From: an uncultured Bacteroidales bacterium
GTDB lineage: Bacteria; Bacteroidota; Bacteroidia; Bacteroidales; Bacteroidaceae
Length of the DNA: 7,404 bases
NCBI GenBank assembly: GCA_947367415.1
Contig: CANBEE010000136.1
Coordinates: 1-7,404 of the forward strand
Direction of reading: 5' to 3'
Shown here: piece by piece, positions 1-5,142 of the stretch
How the letters are laid out: each line of letters begins with the position of its first letter
Numbering within the stretch: the first letter of the stretch is position 1
Made by a program: the position numbers and the translations under genes
Notes under the pieces: model-generated
The model's input: only the letters and a program-made list of their open reading frames with translations
What the model was told of the DNA's origin: nothing
Databases searched by the model: none

Positions 1-688
1 CTGTATACTCCAATCCCTTCATCAGACGGTTGTCCAGTGCACCATAGAGGTCGTCGCCCTGCTCCCATGCCATCTCGCATATCTCACACATGGCCCCGAG
101 TCCCAGCTGGGCATGTGCCTGGTCGCGCCCGGTCTCCTGGCACTGTCCGGTCTCACCGATATAGTTGGGGAGCGAACCATTGTCGTTGGCATAGAGGTAG
201 GTATCTATGGCATGCTGGTAGAGTACGCTATCGCCCAGGAAGATGCCACAGGCCATGCGCAAGCGGTTCACGATATGTCCCCAGTTACCATTGGCATAGG
301 GGCTGTCGGCCTCAAACTTGGCCATCATAGGCAGCATGGCACGCTCTATCATGGCTGTCCACTCGGGAGTCTGGTTCTCCTTTAAGATGATCATTGCCCT
401 CAGCAGCCAATAGGCTTGTATGGAGCACAGGGGTGCATCGTGGCCATCGAAACCCTGCAGCGTCTGTGCATAGGCATTGATAATCTTCAGCGCCTGCTCG
501 GCATCACCCGCCTGTGCCATCTGCCATGCGGTATACATATCACGCTCGCTGCCCCCTTTAGTGCGGCGGTGCTCACCGTCGCGAGCCACAATCTCGTAGG
601 GGCCAGCCATCTTGTACTCCTTGGTCTCTTGTGCATATACCGCCATGCTACCCATGAGCAGTGCGGCAAGTAGGATTCTTTTCATCAT
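1..688 (-). CDS. Alginate lyase family protein (PF05426-like polysaccharide lyase), 3' end beyond the window
   Basis: The visible 229 residues start MMKRILLAALLMGSMAVYAQ, a clear type I signal peptide with a likely cut after Val-Tyr-Ala, so the protein should be periplasmic or exported. The mature part is alpha-helical in character. It contains Gly-Asn-Trp-Gly near residue 135 and Gln-Glu-Thr-Gly-Arg-Asp-Gln-Ala-His near residue 188, followed by a Leu-Gly-Leu-Gly stretch and Asp-Leu-Tyr-Gly...Asp-Asn-Arg-Leu-Met-Lys-Gly. I recognise this pattern from proteins annotated as alginate lyase family. Lyases of this superfamily cleave uronic-acid polymers by beta-elimination; the exact substrate (alginate, glucuronan, a glycosaminoglycan) cannot be told. 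The start codon lies 5 bp after the GH88 stop codon, so the two are almost certainly one operon. A second ATG follows directly at 685. The C-terminal part lies off the left edge. Confidence 0.82.
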   Translation of the reverse strand, partial: MMKRILLAALLMGSMAVYAQETKEYKMAGPYEIVARDGEHRRTKGGSERDMYTAWQMAQAGDAEQALKIINAYAQTLQGFDGHDAPLCSIQAYWLLRAMIILKENQTPEWTAMIERAMLPMMAKFEADSPYANGNWGHIVNRLRMACGIFLGDSVLYQHAIDTYLYANDNGSLPNYIGETGQCQETGRDQAHAQLGLGAMCEICEMAWEQGDDLYGALDNRLMKGLEYT

Positions 689-693
689 ACGGA

Positions 694-1920
694 TTATTTT
701 TGTAGTTTCTTCATTCTCAGCAATGCCTCTATATAGTAGTAGTCGGCATAGATGATGCTGGCGTCAATCTCGCTCCCTGCAGGGTGATGCCCTGTGGCGT
801 GGCGCAGGAAGGCCACGTTGCTCTCTCCGCATTGGTACTGAGGCGTGCTGAGGTCGGCAAGCATCTGCTCGGCATGGGCGCGGTAGCGCTGTGCATCGGA
901 CGCCTCCACATAGCCGGCAAGCTCTATCAGTGCCGAGGCCACGATGGCGGCCGCCGAGGCATCCTTGGGTGCAGCTGTTCCGCGCGGGTCATCCATATCC
1001 CACAGGGGGATGTTGTCGTCGCTGGTGGCGGCCAGGCGCTGCAGGTAGCAGTCGGTGACCTTGCGGGCATGGGCCAGGAAGCGCTCGTCGCGGGTGAAGC
1101 GGTACACCATCGTATAGCCATAGATAGCCCATGCCTGTCCGCGGCTCCACATCGACTCGTCGCTGTATCCCTGATGGGTCACGCCCTTGATGAAGTCGCC
1201 CGTGAGCGTATCGTATACTGCCACGTGGTAGCACGAGCCGTCGGGGCGGAAGTGGTGCTGCATGGTAGTCTCGGCATGTGCCACGGCCAGGTCGCGCAGG
1301 TGACTGCCTCCCCCGTTCTCGGCTGCCCAGAAGAGCAGTTCGAGGTTGATCATATTGTCCATGATAGTGTTGTGCCCGCCATAGTCGCCCACGTGGCGTG
1401 GCCAGCTCAGCATGGTGCCCACCGTGGGGTTGCACAGCGTCGCCAGCGTGTCGGCAGCGCGTAGCGCCACCTCGCGGTAGTGGGCATCACCCGTGAGCTC
1501 ATACCCCTTGAGGAAGGAGTTGATGATGATGAAGCCCAGGTCGTGGTCGTAGGCAGAACGCTCGGCCATGTAGGCCAGCGAGGCGGTATAGCGCTCGGCC
1601 TCGGTGCGCAGCGCCCCATCGCCCGTGTGGTCGTAGGCCATCCACAGCACACCCGGCCAGAAACCCGAGCACCACTCCTGCGGAATGGCCTCGCGGCAGT
1701 TCCATCCCTCCTGCGTGTCGCCGGCAAGGATATTGCGCGGCATCATCGTATAGCTACGCGGCTGTAAAGCCTCCAGCGCACGATTCACCTGGTGAGCACA
1801 GTAGTCAAGCGCCTCATCGGCATCCAGGGGCGCACTGCTCCGAGCACATGAGCCCCACATCACAGACAGCAGTAACAGCAGTCCCAATAGTTCCTTCTTT
1901 TTCACGTTCATCTGCTTCAT
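694..1920 (-). CDS. Glycoside hydrolase family 88, unsaturated glucuronyl hydrolase, probable lipoprotein
   Basis: A 408-residue protein, usual length for GH88. Residues 9-24 form a hydrophobic signal followed by Cys25 (Gly-Ser-Cys), a plausible lipobox although Trp at -3 is atypical. The family core is complete: Tyr-Asp-His-Asp-Leu-Gly-Phe at 124-130, with Asp127 the likely match to one catalytic Asp; Ile-Met-Asp-Asn-Met-Ile-Asn-Leu at 186-193, with Asp188 the likely match to the second; Trp-Ser-Arg-Gly-Gln-Ala-Trp at 258-264; and Asp-Ala-Ser-Ala-Ala-Ala at 320-325. GH88 enzymes hydrolyse the 4,5-unsaturated uronic acid that lyases leave at chain ends, which fits the downstream lyase gene. 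The start at 1920 is taken because it precedes the signal peptide; Met4 (1911) is an alternative. The substrate is inferred only as a uronate-containing polysaccharide. Confidence 0.92.
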   Translation of the reverse strand: MKQMNVKKKELLGLLLLLSVMWGSCARSSAPLDADEALDYCAHQVNRALEALQPRSYTMMPRNILAGDTQEGWNCREAIPQEWCSGFWPGVLWMAYDHTGDGALRTEAERYTASLAYMAERSAYDHDLGFIIINSFLKGYELTGDAHYREVALRAADTLATLCNPTVGTMLSWPRHVGDYGGHNTIMDNMINLELLFWAAENGGGSHLRDLAVAHAETTMQHHFRPDGSCYHVAVYDTLTGDFIKGVTHQGYSDESMWSRGQAWAIYGYTMVYRFTRDERFLAHARKVTDCYLQRLAATSDDNIPLWDMDDPRGTAAPKDASAAAIVASALIELAGYVEASDAQRYRAHAEQMLADLSTPQYQCGESNVAFLRHATGHHPAGSEIDASIIYADYYYIEALLRMKKLQK

Positions 1921-1934
1921 ATTATTTCACAATA

Positions 1935-1972
1935 CAAAAGTACAAAAAAAGCAGCAAGTGCATAGCAACAAA
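1935..1972 (-). promoter_or_regulatory. Candidate Bacteroidetes-type promoter of the GH88-lyase operon
   Basis: On the minus strand TACTTTTG (1935-1942) matches the TAnnTTTG -7 consensus exactly, 15 bp upstream of the GH88 start codon. The nearest TTTG for a -33 box is at 1969-1972, with a 26-nt gap that is longer than the usual 19-21. The -7 box is therefore good and the -33 box is doubtful. The leader would be very short. Confidence 0.45.
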
Positions 1973-2056
1973 GCCTCCACATTAGTTCACCCCTATCCGC
2001 ACACACCAAAGAGTATCATTCTACACATTCACAACATCTTATACTGCATTCCATGC

Positions 2057-2080
2057 ATTCCACCGCAATAGTCGTGGAAT
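2057..2080 (-). terminator. Weak stem-loop downstream of the M15 gene
   Basis: ATTCCAC (2057-2063) and GTGGAAT (2074-2080) form a perfect 7-bp stem with a 10-nt loop, 18 bp beyond the M15 stop codon on the minus strand. There is no T-tract, so a terminator role is only a guess. Nothing else is seen in the 178-bp gap apart from the GH88 promoter candidate. Confidence 0.22.
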
Positions 2081-2098
2081 CACAGCCCCCACAAAAGG

Positions 2099-2611
2099 CT
2101 ACGAAGTATCGTATTTTACAGATGCCGGACAGCAGTTAACATCAATAACCTGATTCCGCAGCATCCCCGGCACATAGGAGATATGTAGCCATCGGTAATC
2201 CTTCTCGGCGATGAGCTGGGTGAAGCGGATGGCACCCTCGCGCTGCATTTGGATGATGAGGTGGAAGAGGGAGAGATTGGCCTCCCCCCTGCCCCTCCCA
2301 AGGAGGGGTGATTCGGACACCGCTGAACTTGGTCCCCCTCCTTGGGAGGGGCTAGGAGAGGCTACTATATCCGCCGCACATCCCACGATATGGTGACTGT
2401 TGGCGACTCCGCCCACGGCGGTGTTCAGTGCCGGGCAGCGGTAGCCCGAGGTAACGATGATGGGTGCACCGTAGCGGCGGCGTATGGGGTCGAGCAGCTG
2501 CTCTACAAGGATGGTGAGCATCCGCTGTGCCGCACGGGGCGGCGTGTTGTCGATGGCGAGGCGCTCGGCGGTGGCGCTGGCGGACAATTCTTGAATGGTG
2601 AAATGTTGCAT
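2099..2611 (-). CDS. Peptidase M15A-family protein (D-Ala-D-Ala carboxypeptidase-like) carrying a palindromic-element insertion
   Basis: A 170-residue protein of the small M15A type, probably acting on peptidoglycan peptides or derived from a phage-lysin-like enzyme. Visible motifs are Thr-Ser-Gly-Tyr-Arg-Cys-Pro at 54-60, Ser-x-His-x6-Asp with His74 and Asp81 as likely zinc ligands, and Trp-Leu-His-Ile-Ser at 141-145 with His143 as the third ligand. No signal peptide is seen, as is common for this family. Residues about 85-111, rich in Ser/Pro/Gly and ending Gly-Arg-Gly-Arg-Gly-Glu-Ala, are foreign to the family. They are the translation of the GC-rich repeat at 2279-2363, inserted in frame between the metal ligands. 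It is the last gene of the HU-like/smalltalk cluster; in related Bacteroidales clusters this place is often held by an N-acetylmuramoyl-L-alanine amidase. Whether the enzyme is still active is unknown. Confidence 0.85.
   Translation of the reverse strand: MQHFTIQELSASATAERLAIDNTPPRAAQRMLTILVEQLLDPIRRRYGAPIIVTSGYRCPALNTAVGGVANSHHIVGCAADIVASPSPSQGGGPSSAVSESPLLGRGRGEANLSLFHLIIQMQREGAIRFTQLIAEKDYRWLHISYVPGMLRNQVIDVNCCPASVKYDTS
2279..2363. repeat. GC-rich palindromic element, copy 1 (inside the M15 gene)
   Basis: The outer arms begin GGCCTCCC and end GAGAGGCT, and inner arms CCCTCCCAAGGAGGGG and CCCTCCTTGGGAGGGG form strong stems. The first 36 bases are identical to those of the copy at 6359. It adds about 27 codons without a stop and without breaking the frame. 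Confidence 0.9.
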
Positions 2612-2619
2612 ACTTTTAA

Positions 2620-2650
2620 TTTACTATTTTACTATTTACTATTTATTTAC
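2620..2650. repeat. Short AT-rich tandem repeat upstream of the M15 gene
   Basis: About four imperfect units of TTTACTAT lie 9-39 bp upstream of the M15 start codon. It may serve only as an unstructured AT-rich leader, which Bacteroidetes genes often use in place of a Shine-Dalgarno site. Confidence 0.5.
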
Positions 2651-2686
2651 AATTGAGCAATTTTGTGATTTACAGGTCAGCAACAT

Positions 2687-2808
2687 TGTCATCCCGAGCA
2701 TCGTGAGGGATCTCGCAAAGTGTTCTGGTGAATTGCGAATGACGAGATGCGGGGAGCGAGTCATTGACATATCCCATCGCGAGATTTTTCGCTACGCTCA
2801 AAATGACA
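2687..2808. repeat. Palindromic intergenic element (TGTCAT...GAGC...ATCTCGC family)
   Basis: The left arm at 2687-2717 and the right arm at 2778-2808 are inverted copies, each with TGTCAT, GAGC and ATCTCGC blocks. Each arm also folds on itself: CCC pairs with GGG in the left arm, and on the opposite strand TTT pairs with AAA in the right arm. AATGAC (2738-2743) and GTCATT (2760-2765) form a further inner stem. It lies between the smalltalk gene and the M15 gene. Elements of this look are common between Bacteroidetes genes. No coding function is seen. Confidence 0.8.
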
Positions 2809-2824
2809 CGGAGTCAAGAATCAA

Positions 2825-2859
2825 GGGGCCGACGGGGCGCAGTGCGCCCTGTCGACCCC
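2825..2859 (-). terminator. Strong GC-rich stem-loop directly after the smalltalk gene
   Basis: Arms 2825-2840 and 2844-2859 pair over 16 positions with a 3-nt loop (on the minus strand, one mismatch and one G-U wobble). It starts 4 bp beyond the smalltalk stop codon. The following sequence is only modestly T-rich, so it may be a leaky terminator or an mRNA-stabilising hairpin that sets the level of the M15 gene. Confidence 0.55.
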
Positions 2860-2863
2860 ATCG

Positions 2864-2977
2864 CTACCATCTTCCGCAGGCGCTCAGGCCCAGTGCGCCG
2901 GCAAGGGCGGTGAGCACGGCAACGAGCACTTTGAGAAGAAGGCTCCAACTGAACTTGTTTGTGTTTTCGGACTTCAT
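2864..2977 (-). CDS. Smalltalk-type small membrane peptide (37 aa)
   Basis: The minus strand encodes a 37-residue peptide beginning MKSENTNKFSWSLLLKVLV, followed by a hydrophobic run of Leu, Ala, Val, Thr and Gly and ending Leu-Ser-Ala-Cys-Gly-Arg-Trp. The layout of a short Lys/Asn-rich head, one hydrophobic helix and a terminal Ser-Ala-Cys matches the tiny Bacteroidales proteins annotated as smalltalk protein, which are typically found between HU-like DNA-binding genes and amidase or peptidase genes, exactly as here. Their function is unknown. The Cys near the end could suggest a lipobox, but only three residues would remain after cleavage, so a membrane-inserted peptide is equally likely. 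A strong hairpin follows the stop codon. Small size limits certainty; position and composition support it being real. Confidence 0.8.
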   Translation of the reverse strand: MKSENTNKFSWSLLLKVLVAVLTALAGALGLSACGRW

Positions 2978-2981
2978 ACTG

Positions 2982-3091
2982 TTTTGAGTTTTTAAGTTTG
3001 TTAGTTTTTTAGTTTGTTTTCAAGTTGAGAGTCTTGAGTTTAGTGCCGGATGGCAAACTTACCAACTCAAAAACTCATCAACTCAAAAACT
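2982..3091. repeat. AT-rich inverted and direct repeats between the HU-like and smalltalk genes
   Basis: Positions 2982-3000 and 3054-3072 are inverted copies that match at 17 of 19 bases. AACTCAAAAACT occurs twice with a 16-bp period (3064-3075 and 3080-3091). The stretch forms the leader of the smalltalk gene. No gene is seen in it. Confidence 0.55.
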
Positions 3092-3096
3092 TAAAT

Positions 3097-3519
3097 TCAC
3101 GCAAGCGCCTCACTCGACACACGCTTCAGCGTCAGTGCACCAGCGATGGCGCTCTTCAGCTTGGCATCGGGACGGAACACGATACGGTGGCCCTTGATCA
3201 TGGAGGACGGAGAGAAGTCCGACGCTGCCATCGTGTCACGTGAGTAACACTTGCCCTTGAGCCCGATCTGGAAGCGACCGATGTCGTTGAGCACTACTAC
3301 GCGACCTGCCAGCAGGGCCTTCACAATGTAGCCCTTCATGGCGCGGAGCACGCCCAGCACGTCGGCTTCGGTAATGGTGGTCGACATCTGCACGTCGCCC
3401 GCCAGGTCATCAAAGTCATAGTCGCTGGTCTTCACCGCACGGCCGTGGAAGTAATCAGTACCCTCCACAGCATTCTTGCCGGGATTCTTGGTCTTCATTA
3501 CTGCATAGTTTACTGCCAT
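3097..3519 (-). CDS. HU-like DNA-binding protein (HU-HIG type)
   Basis: A 140-residue protein. The start MAVNYAVMKTKNPG followed by a short beta-rich lead-in is typical of Bacteroidetes HU-like proteins that carry an N-terminal extension. The HU fold follows: helices at about 34-70 (Asp-Asp-Leu-Ala-Gly and Thr-Glu-Ala-Asp-Val-Leu), then Gly-Arg-Val-Val-Val-Leu-Asn-Asp-Ile-Gly-Arg-Phe at 72-83, the segment that leads into the DNA-binding beta-arm, and Lys-Gly-His-Arg-Ile-Val-Phe-Arg-Pro at 109-117, which closes it. It probably binds and bends DNA; the target is unknown, and the iteron-like arms at 5143-5272 are an obvious candidate. Its leader is unusual: a palindromic element ends 13 bp upstream of the start codon, and more inverted repeats lie beyond it. 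Confidence 0.88.
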   Translation of the reverse strand: MAVNYAVMKTKNPGKNAVEGTDYFHGRAVKTSDYDFDDLAGDVQMSTTITEADVLGVLRAMKGYIVKALLAGRVVVLNDIGRFQIGLKGKCYSRDTMAASDFSPSSMIKGHRIVFRPDAKLKSAIAGALTLKRVSSEALA

Positions 3520-3532
3520 AGTCTTAACTGGA

Positions 3533-3637
3533 GGCCTCCCCCATGCCCCTCCCGAGGAGGGGTGATTCCGTCATCGCGGCACCTATCATGAGGATGTCTG
3601 AGGTTCCCCCTCTTCGGGAGGGGGGTAGGGGGAGGCT
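3533..3637. repeat. GC-rich palindromic element, copy 3 (leader of the HU-like gene)
   Basis: The first 36 bases match the copies at 2279 and 6359 at 34 positions. Right-arm bases CTCTTCGGGAGGGG and the terminal GGAGGC complete the palindrome. The centre is longer than in the coding copies, giving 105 bp in all. It lies outside coding sequence, only 13 bp from the HU-like start codon, where it could hide or replace the native leader. Confidence 0.87.
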
Positions 3638-4018
3638 TCCCTTTCTTTGTATGCCGTGCATGGGTGTACATGCCCGACAGGGGTTCTACATACAACCACT
3701 TCCCGCTACCGGTCACCTCGGGAGGGTTGACTTACTAATCTCATTTCAACGTTGTTGAAATCGAACGTTAACGATGACGTTAATGACTTCGTCATAGACA
3801 CTTGGCTGCTCTCGCTGAGAAATCGCAAGCTTGCTTGCATTTCGCTCGTTTGCACAAGCGTTGACTGGGCTTCGCTACGTTTACCTTCCGGACGGCCGTT
3901 ATCGTTATCGTTGATTCCGTACCTTTGTATCGGCATCAATTGACAATACAAAGGTACGGAATCGGGATCCCCGTTTATTCTGAATTTGACATGCTACAGA
4001 GGGAAAAATCGGGTCATC
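3638..4018. other. Non-coding, structure-rich leader between the HU-like gene and the DUF559 unit
   Basis: I see no credible gene here; the short open frames have no family features. It holds a small hairpin at 3743-3761 (8-bp arms around GTT), an imperfect long inverted repeat (3757-3779 against 3897-3918, 18 of 21 matches with one gap), a hairpin at 3819-3843 built on GCAAG/CTTGC, and the perfect 18-bp inverted repeat at 3913-3963. It probably forms the 5' leader of the HU-like operon. Confidence 0.6.
3913..3963. promoter_or_regulatory. Perfect 18-bp inverted repeat with -7-like boxes on both strands
   Basis: GATTCCGTACCTTTGTAT at 3913-3930 and its exact reverse complement at 3946-3963 flank a 15-nt spacer. 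Each arm contains TACCTTTG, a perfect TAnnTTTG box: plus strand 3920-3927 and minus strand 3949-3956. The minus-strand box would start the HU-like transcript with a leader of about 420 nt. No good -33 box is seen on either side, so an operator or RNA hairpin remains possible. Confidence 0.55.
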
Positions 4019-4050
4019 ATTGTTTTATTGTAAAATAGTTTGTATCTTCG
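4019..4050 (+). promoter_or_regulatory. Candidate promoter of the DUF559 nuclease gene
   Basis: ATTG at 4019-4022, a 20-nt gap, then TATCTTCG at 4043-4050, one base off the TAnnTTTG consensus. Transcription would start near 4057, placing the repeat at 4085-4142 in the 5' leader. Confidence 0.5.
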
Positions 4051-4084
4051 CGATAAGTATAATTACACACTCGGCTTGCCGCCC

Positions 4085-4142
4085 AACTGTCCCTCTGTTC
4101 ATAGAGGGACGAGCGAAACGATAGTGGAGCGGAGGGAGTTAA
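4085..4142 (+). repeat. Nuclease-flanking palindromic repeat, copy A
   Basis: It starts AACTGTCCCTCT and ends GGAGGGAGTTAA. An internal perfect 8-bp hairpin is formed by GTCCCTCT and AGAGGGAC. The 56-bp core differs from copy C at only three bases. It lies between the nuclease promoter and its start codon. Confidence 0.9.
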
Positions 4143-4159
4143 AAAGGAAACACACAGCT

Positions 4160-4558
4160 ATGCCCCACGAAGATCAACATTTCACGAGTAACCGCACAGA
4201 CCAAAAGGTTATCCGTAGGGAGTTGCGAAACGATGGCACATCAGCAGAAGCGGTGTTGTGGTTCAGCCTGAAAGAACGAAAAATTGAGGGGGTGCGTTGG
4301 CGCCGCCAGTTCGGCATCGGGCCATTTATCTTGGACTTTTATTGTCCCCAGTTACGTTTGTGCATTGAACTGGATGGAGAGCCTCACAACACCATTGAGG
4401 GTAGCATATATGACCTCCAACGCGAGCAGTGGCTGCTACGAACGAAGGGAATCCGTACCATACGATTTGAAAATGTGGACATCTTCAAACGTCACGATCA
4501 AGTGGTAGAACATATACGTGAGGTGACGAGGGAAATCTTATCTCAATCTGCGAAGTGA
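4160..4558 (+). CDS. DUF559 domain protein, Vsr-like/restriction-fold endonuclease
   Basis: A 132-residue protein that fills the DUF559 (PF04480) domain. Helical N-terminal part has Leu-Arg-Asn-Asp-Gly-Thr-Ser-Ala-Glu-Ala-Val-Leu-Trp at 22-34, then Arg-Trp-Arg-Arg-Gln-Phe at 46-51, Ile-Leu-Asp-Phe-Tyr-Cys at 57-62 and Cys-Ile-Glu-Leu-Asp-Gly-Glu-Pro-His at 68-76. Asp59, Glu70, Asp72 and His76 are the likely metal-binding and catalytic residues of the PD-(D/E)xK/Vsr fold, and Ile-Arg-Thr-Ile-Arg-Phe-Glu-Asn at 98-105 is the usual downstream strand. It probably nicks or cuts DNA. ATG 4160 was chosen because AGGA lies shortly upstream and an in-frame TTG at 4040 would precede the expected transcript start and translate repeat copy A. 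The gene runs opposite to all its neighbours and is bracketed by repeats. Confidence 0.85.
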   Translation: MPHEDQHFTSNRTDQKVIRRELRNDGTSAEAVLWFSLKERKIEGVRWRRQFGIGPFILDFYCPQLRLCIELDGEPHNTIEGSIYDLQREQWLLRTKGIRTIRFENVDIFKRHDQVVEHIREVTREILSQSAK

Positions 4559-4565
4559 TATTTTT

Positions 4566-4630
4566 TTAACTCCCTCCGCTTCGTTACGCTCTGCTTCACT
4601 CTGCTCGTCCCTCTATAAACAGAGGGACAG
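4566..4630 (-). repeat. Nuclease-flanking palindromic repeat, copy B (inverted)
   Basis: Read on the minus strand it has the same CTGTCCCTCT start and GGAGGGAGTTAA end as copies A and C, but the centre is longer and differs. It begins 7 bp after the nuclease stop codon. With copy A it forms an inverted pair around the gene. Confidence 0.87.
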
Positions 4631-4638
4631 ATTTTCTT
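4607..4638 (+). terminator. Probable terminator of the nuclease gene, formed by repeat copy B
   Basis: GTCCCTCT (4607-4614), a 6-nt loop, then AGAGGGAC (4621-4628) form a perfect 8-bp stem, followed by AGATTTTCTT. The inverted repeat copy appears to double as the transcription stop. Confidence 0.5.
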
Positions 4639-4667
4639 AGTTAGTTCTGCACTCTATGACATTTAAA

Positions 4668-4725
4668 AACTGTCCCTCTGTTTATAAAGGGACGAGCGAA
4701 ACGTTAGTGGAGCGGAGGGAGTTAA
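4668..4725 (+). repeat. Nuclease-flanking palindromic repeat, copy C
   Basis: A 56-bp core with three differences from copy A, one of which (TATAAAGGGAC) weakens the inner stem. It has the same orientation as copy A and lies 38 bp from copy B. Confidence 0.9.
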
Positions 4726-4761
4726 CCAATTAGATAAATTACAACCTTGTACCAAGAAAAT

Positions 4762-4803
4762 TACATGCATGCACCACGCGCGGTACATGCATGTACTTTT
4801 TTA
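4762..4803. terminator. Long stem-loop (TACATGCATG arms), possible bidirectional terminator
   Basis: Arms 4762-4775 and 4782-4795 pair over 14 positions with one mismatch and a 6-nt loop. On the minus strand the mismatch becomes a G-U wobble. A run of six T follows on the plus side (from 4797), and TAATTTTCTT on the minus side. It sits between the convergent ends of the nuclease unit and the DUF4248 gene. The rest of 4726-4870 shows nothing clear. Confidence 0.5.
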
Positions 4804-4870
4804 TTTCTAATTTTCAACTTTGACTTCAGCCCCTGCGGGCGTCGACCTTCGGTTCAATTTTCAATTAGTT

Positions 4871-5104
4871 TTACGGTTCGCCAAGATACTCAAATATCAG
4901 CCTCACCTGATAGCGGGTGAAGTGGCGTGAGCCACGCGTGTAGCCCGTGCGCTGCAGGGCTTCGAGCAGACCGTCGGTAGCGTGCAGGTACTTGTTGAGC
5001 AGCCGCAGAGCCGAGGCACGCGAGGCACCGGGACTGTAGAGTTGCGCCAGCTCGGCCTTGCCGTAGGCGCGGAGTTTGTCATGCTGAAAATGTTCCATTT
5101 TCAT
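4871..5104 (-). CDS. DUF4248 domain-containing protein
   Basis: A 77-residue protein, the usual length for DUF4248. Family marks are Arg-Ala-Tyr-Gly-Lys-Ala-Glu-Leu-Ala-Gln-Leu-Tyr-Ser-Pro at 12-25, a helical middle with Ala-Leu-Arg-Leu-Leu-Asn-Lys-Tyr-Leu, Gly-Tyr-Thr-Arg-Gly-Ser-Arg at 54-60, and the closing Arg-Tyr-Gln-Val...Tyr-Leu-Gly-Glu-Pro. The pattern suggests a small winged-helix-like or adaptor fold and a nucleic-acid role, but the family's function is unknown. In Bacteroidales it typically lies next to VirE-type primase-helicase and HU-like genes, as it does here. Upstream are the AT-rich spacer and TTTACCGA arms; downstream is the nuclease unit that separates it from the HU-like gene. 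The start may instead be Met3 (5098). Confidence 0.85.
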   Translation of the reverse strand: MKMEHFQHDKLRAYGKAELAQLYSPGASRASALRLLNKYLHATDGLLEALQRTGYTRGSRHFTRYQVRLIFEYLGEP

Positions 5105-5142
5105 GAATGAAAAATTATAAGTTAAGAATTAAAACCACGCTT

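Larger units (their letters stand above)
4085..4725 (+). mobile_element. Candidate repeat-bounded mobile unit carrying a DUF559 endonuclease
   Basis: A single plus-strand nuclease gene is enclosed by copy A (direct), copy B (inverted) and copy C (direct) of one palindromic repeat, inside a run of minus-strand genes. No transposase or recombinase is present. A homing- or REP-like mode of spread driven by the nuclease is inferred, not shown. The exact ends and any target duplication cannot be set without an empty site. Confidence 0.5.

Noticed and set aside
784..1464. Long plus-strand open frame antisense to the GH88 gene (226 codons)
   Set aside because: It is a GC-rich shadow of a gene with clear family motifs on the other strand, and its translation shows no domain pattern.
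2620..3091. tRNA or other structured RNA gene in the gaps around the smalltalk gene
   Set aside because: The strong folds there are explained by the palindromic element and simple hairpins. No cloverleaf or known RNA core is seen.
3510..3716. Minus-strand 68-codon open frame before the HU-like gene
   Set aside because: Most of it is the translated palindromic element, and it overlaps the HU-like start in another frame. No family features are seen.
3706..3951. Minus-strand 81-codon open frame in the leader region
   Set aside because: It lies wholly in inverted-repeat sequence and has a low-complexity Ser-rich translation with no recognisable domain.
3913..3963. Invertible promoter of the Bacteroides phase-variation type
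   Set aside because: The spacer is only 15 nt, far too short for the usual invertible segments, and no invertase gene is present.
4040..4159. Upstream TTG start that would lengthen the DUF559 protein by 40 residues
   Set aside because: The added residues are a translation of the promoter tail and repeat copy A. The ATG at 4160 has an AGGA upstream and begins just before the domain.
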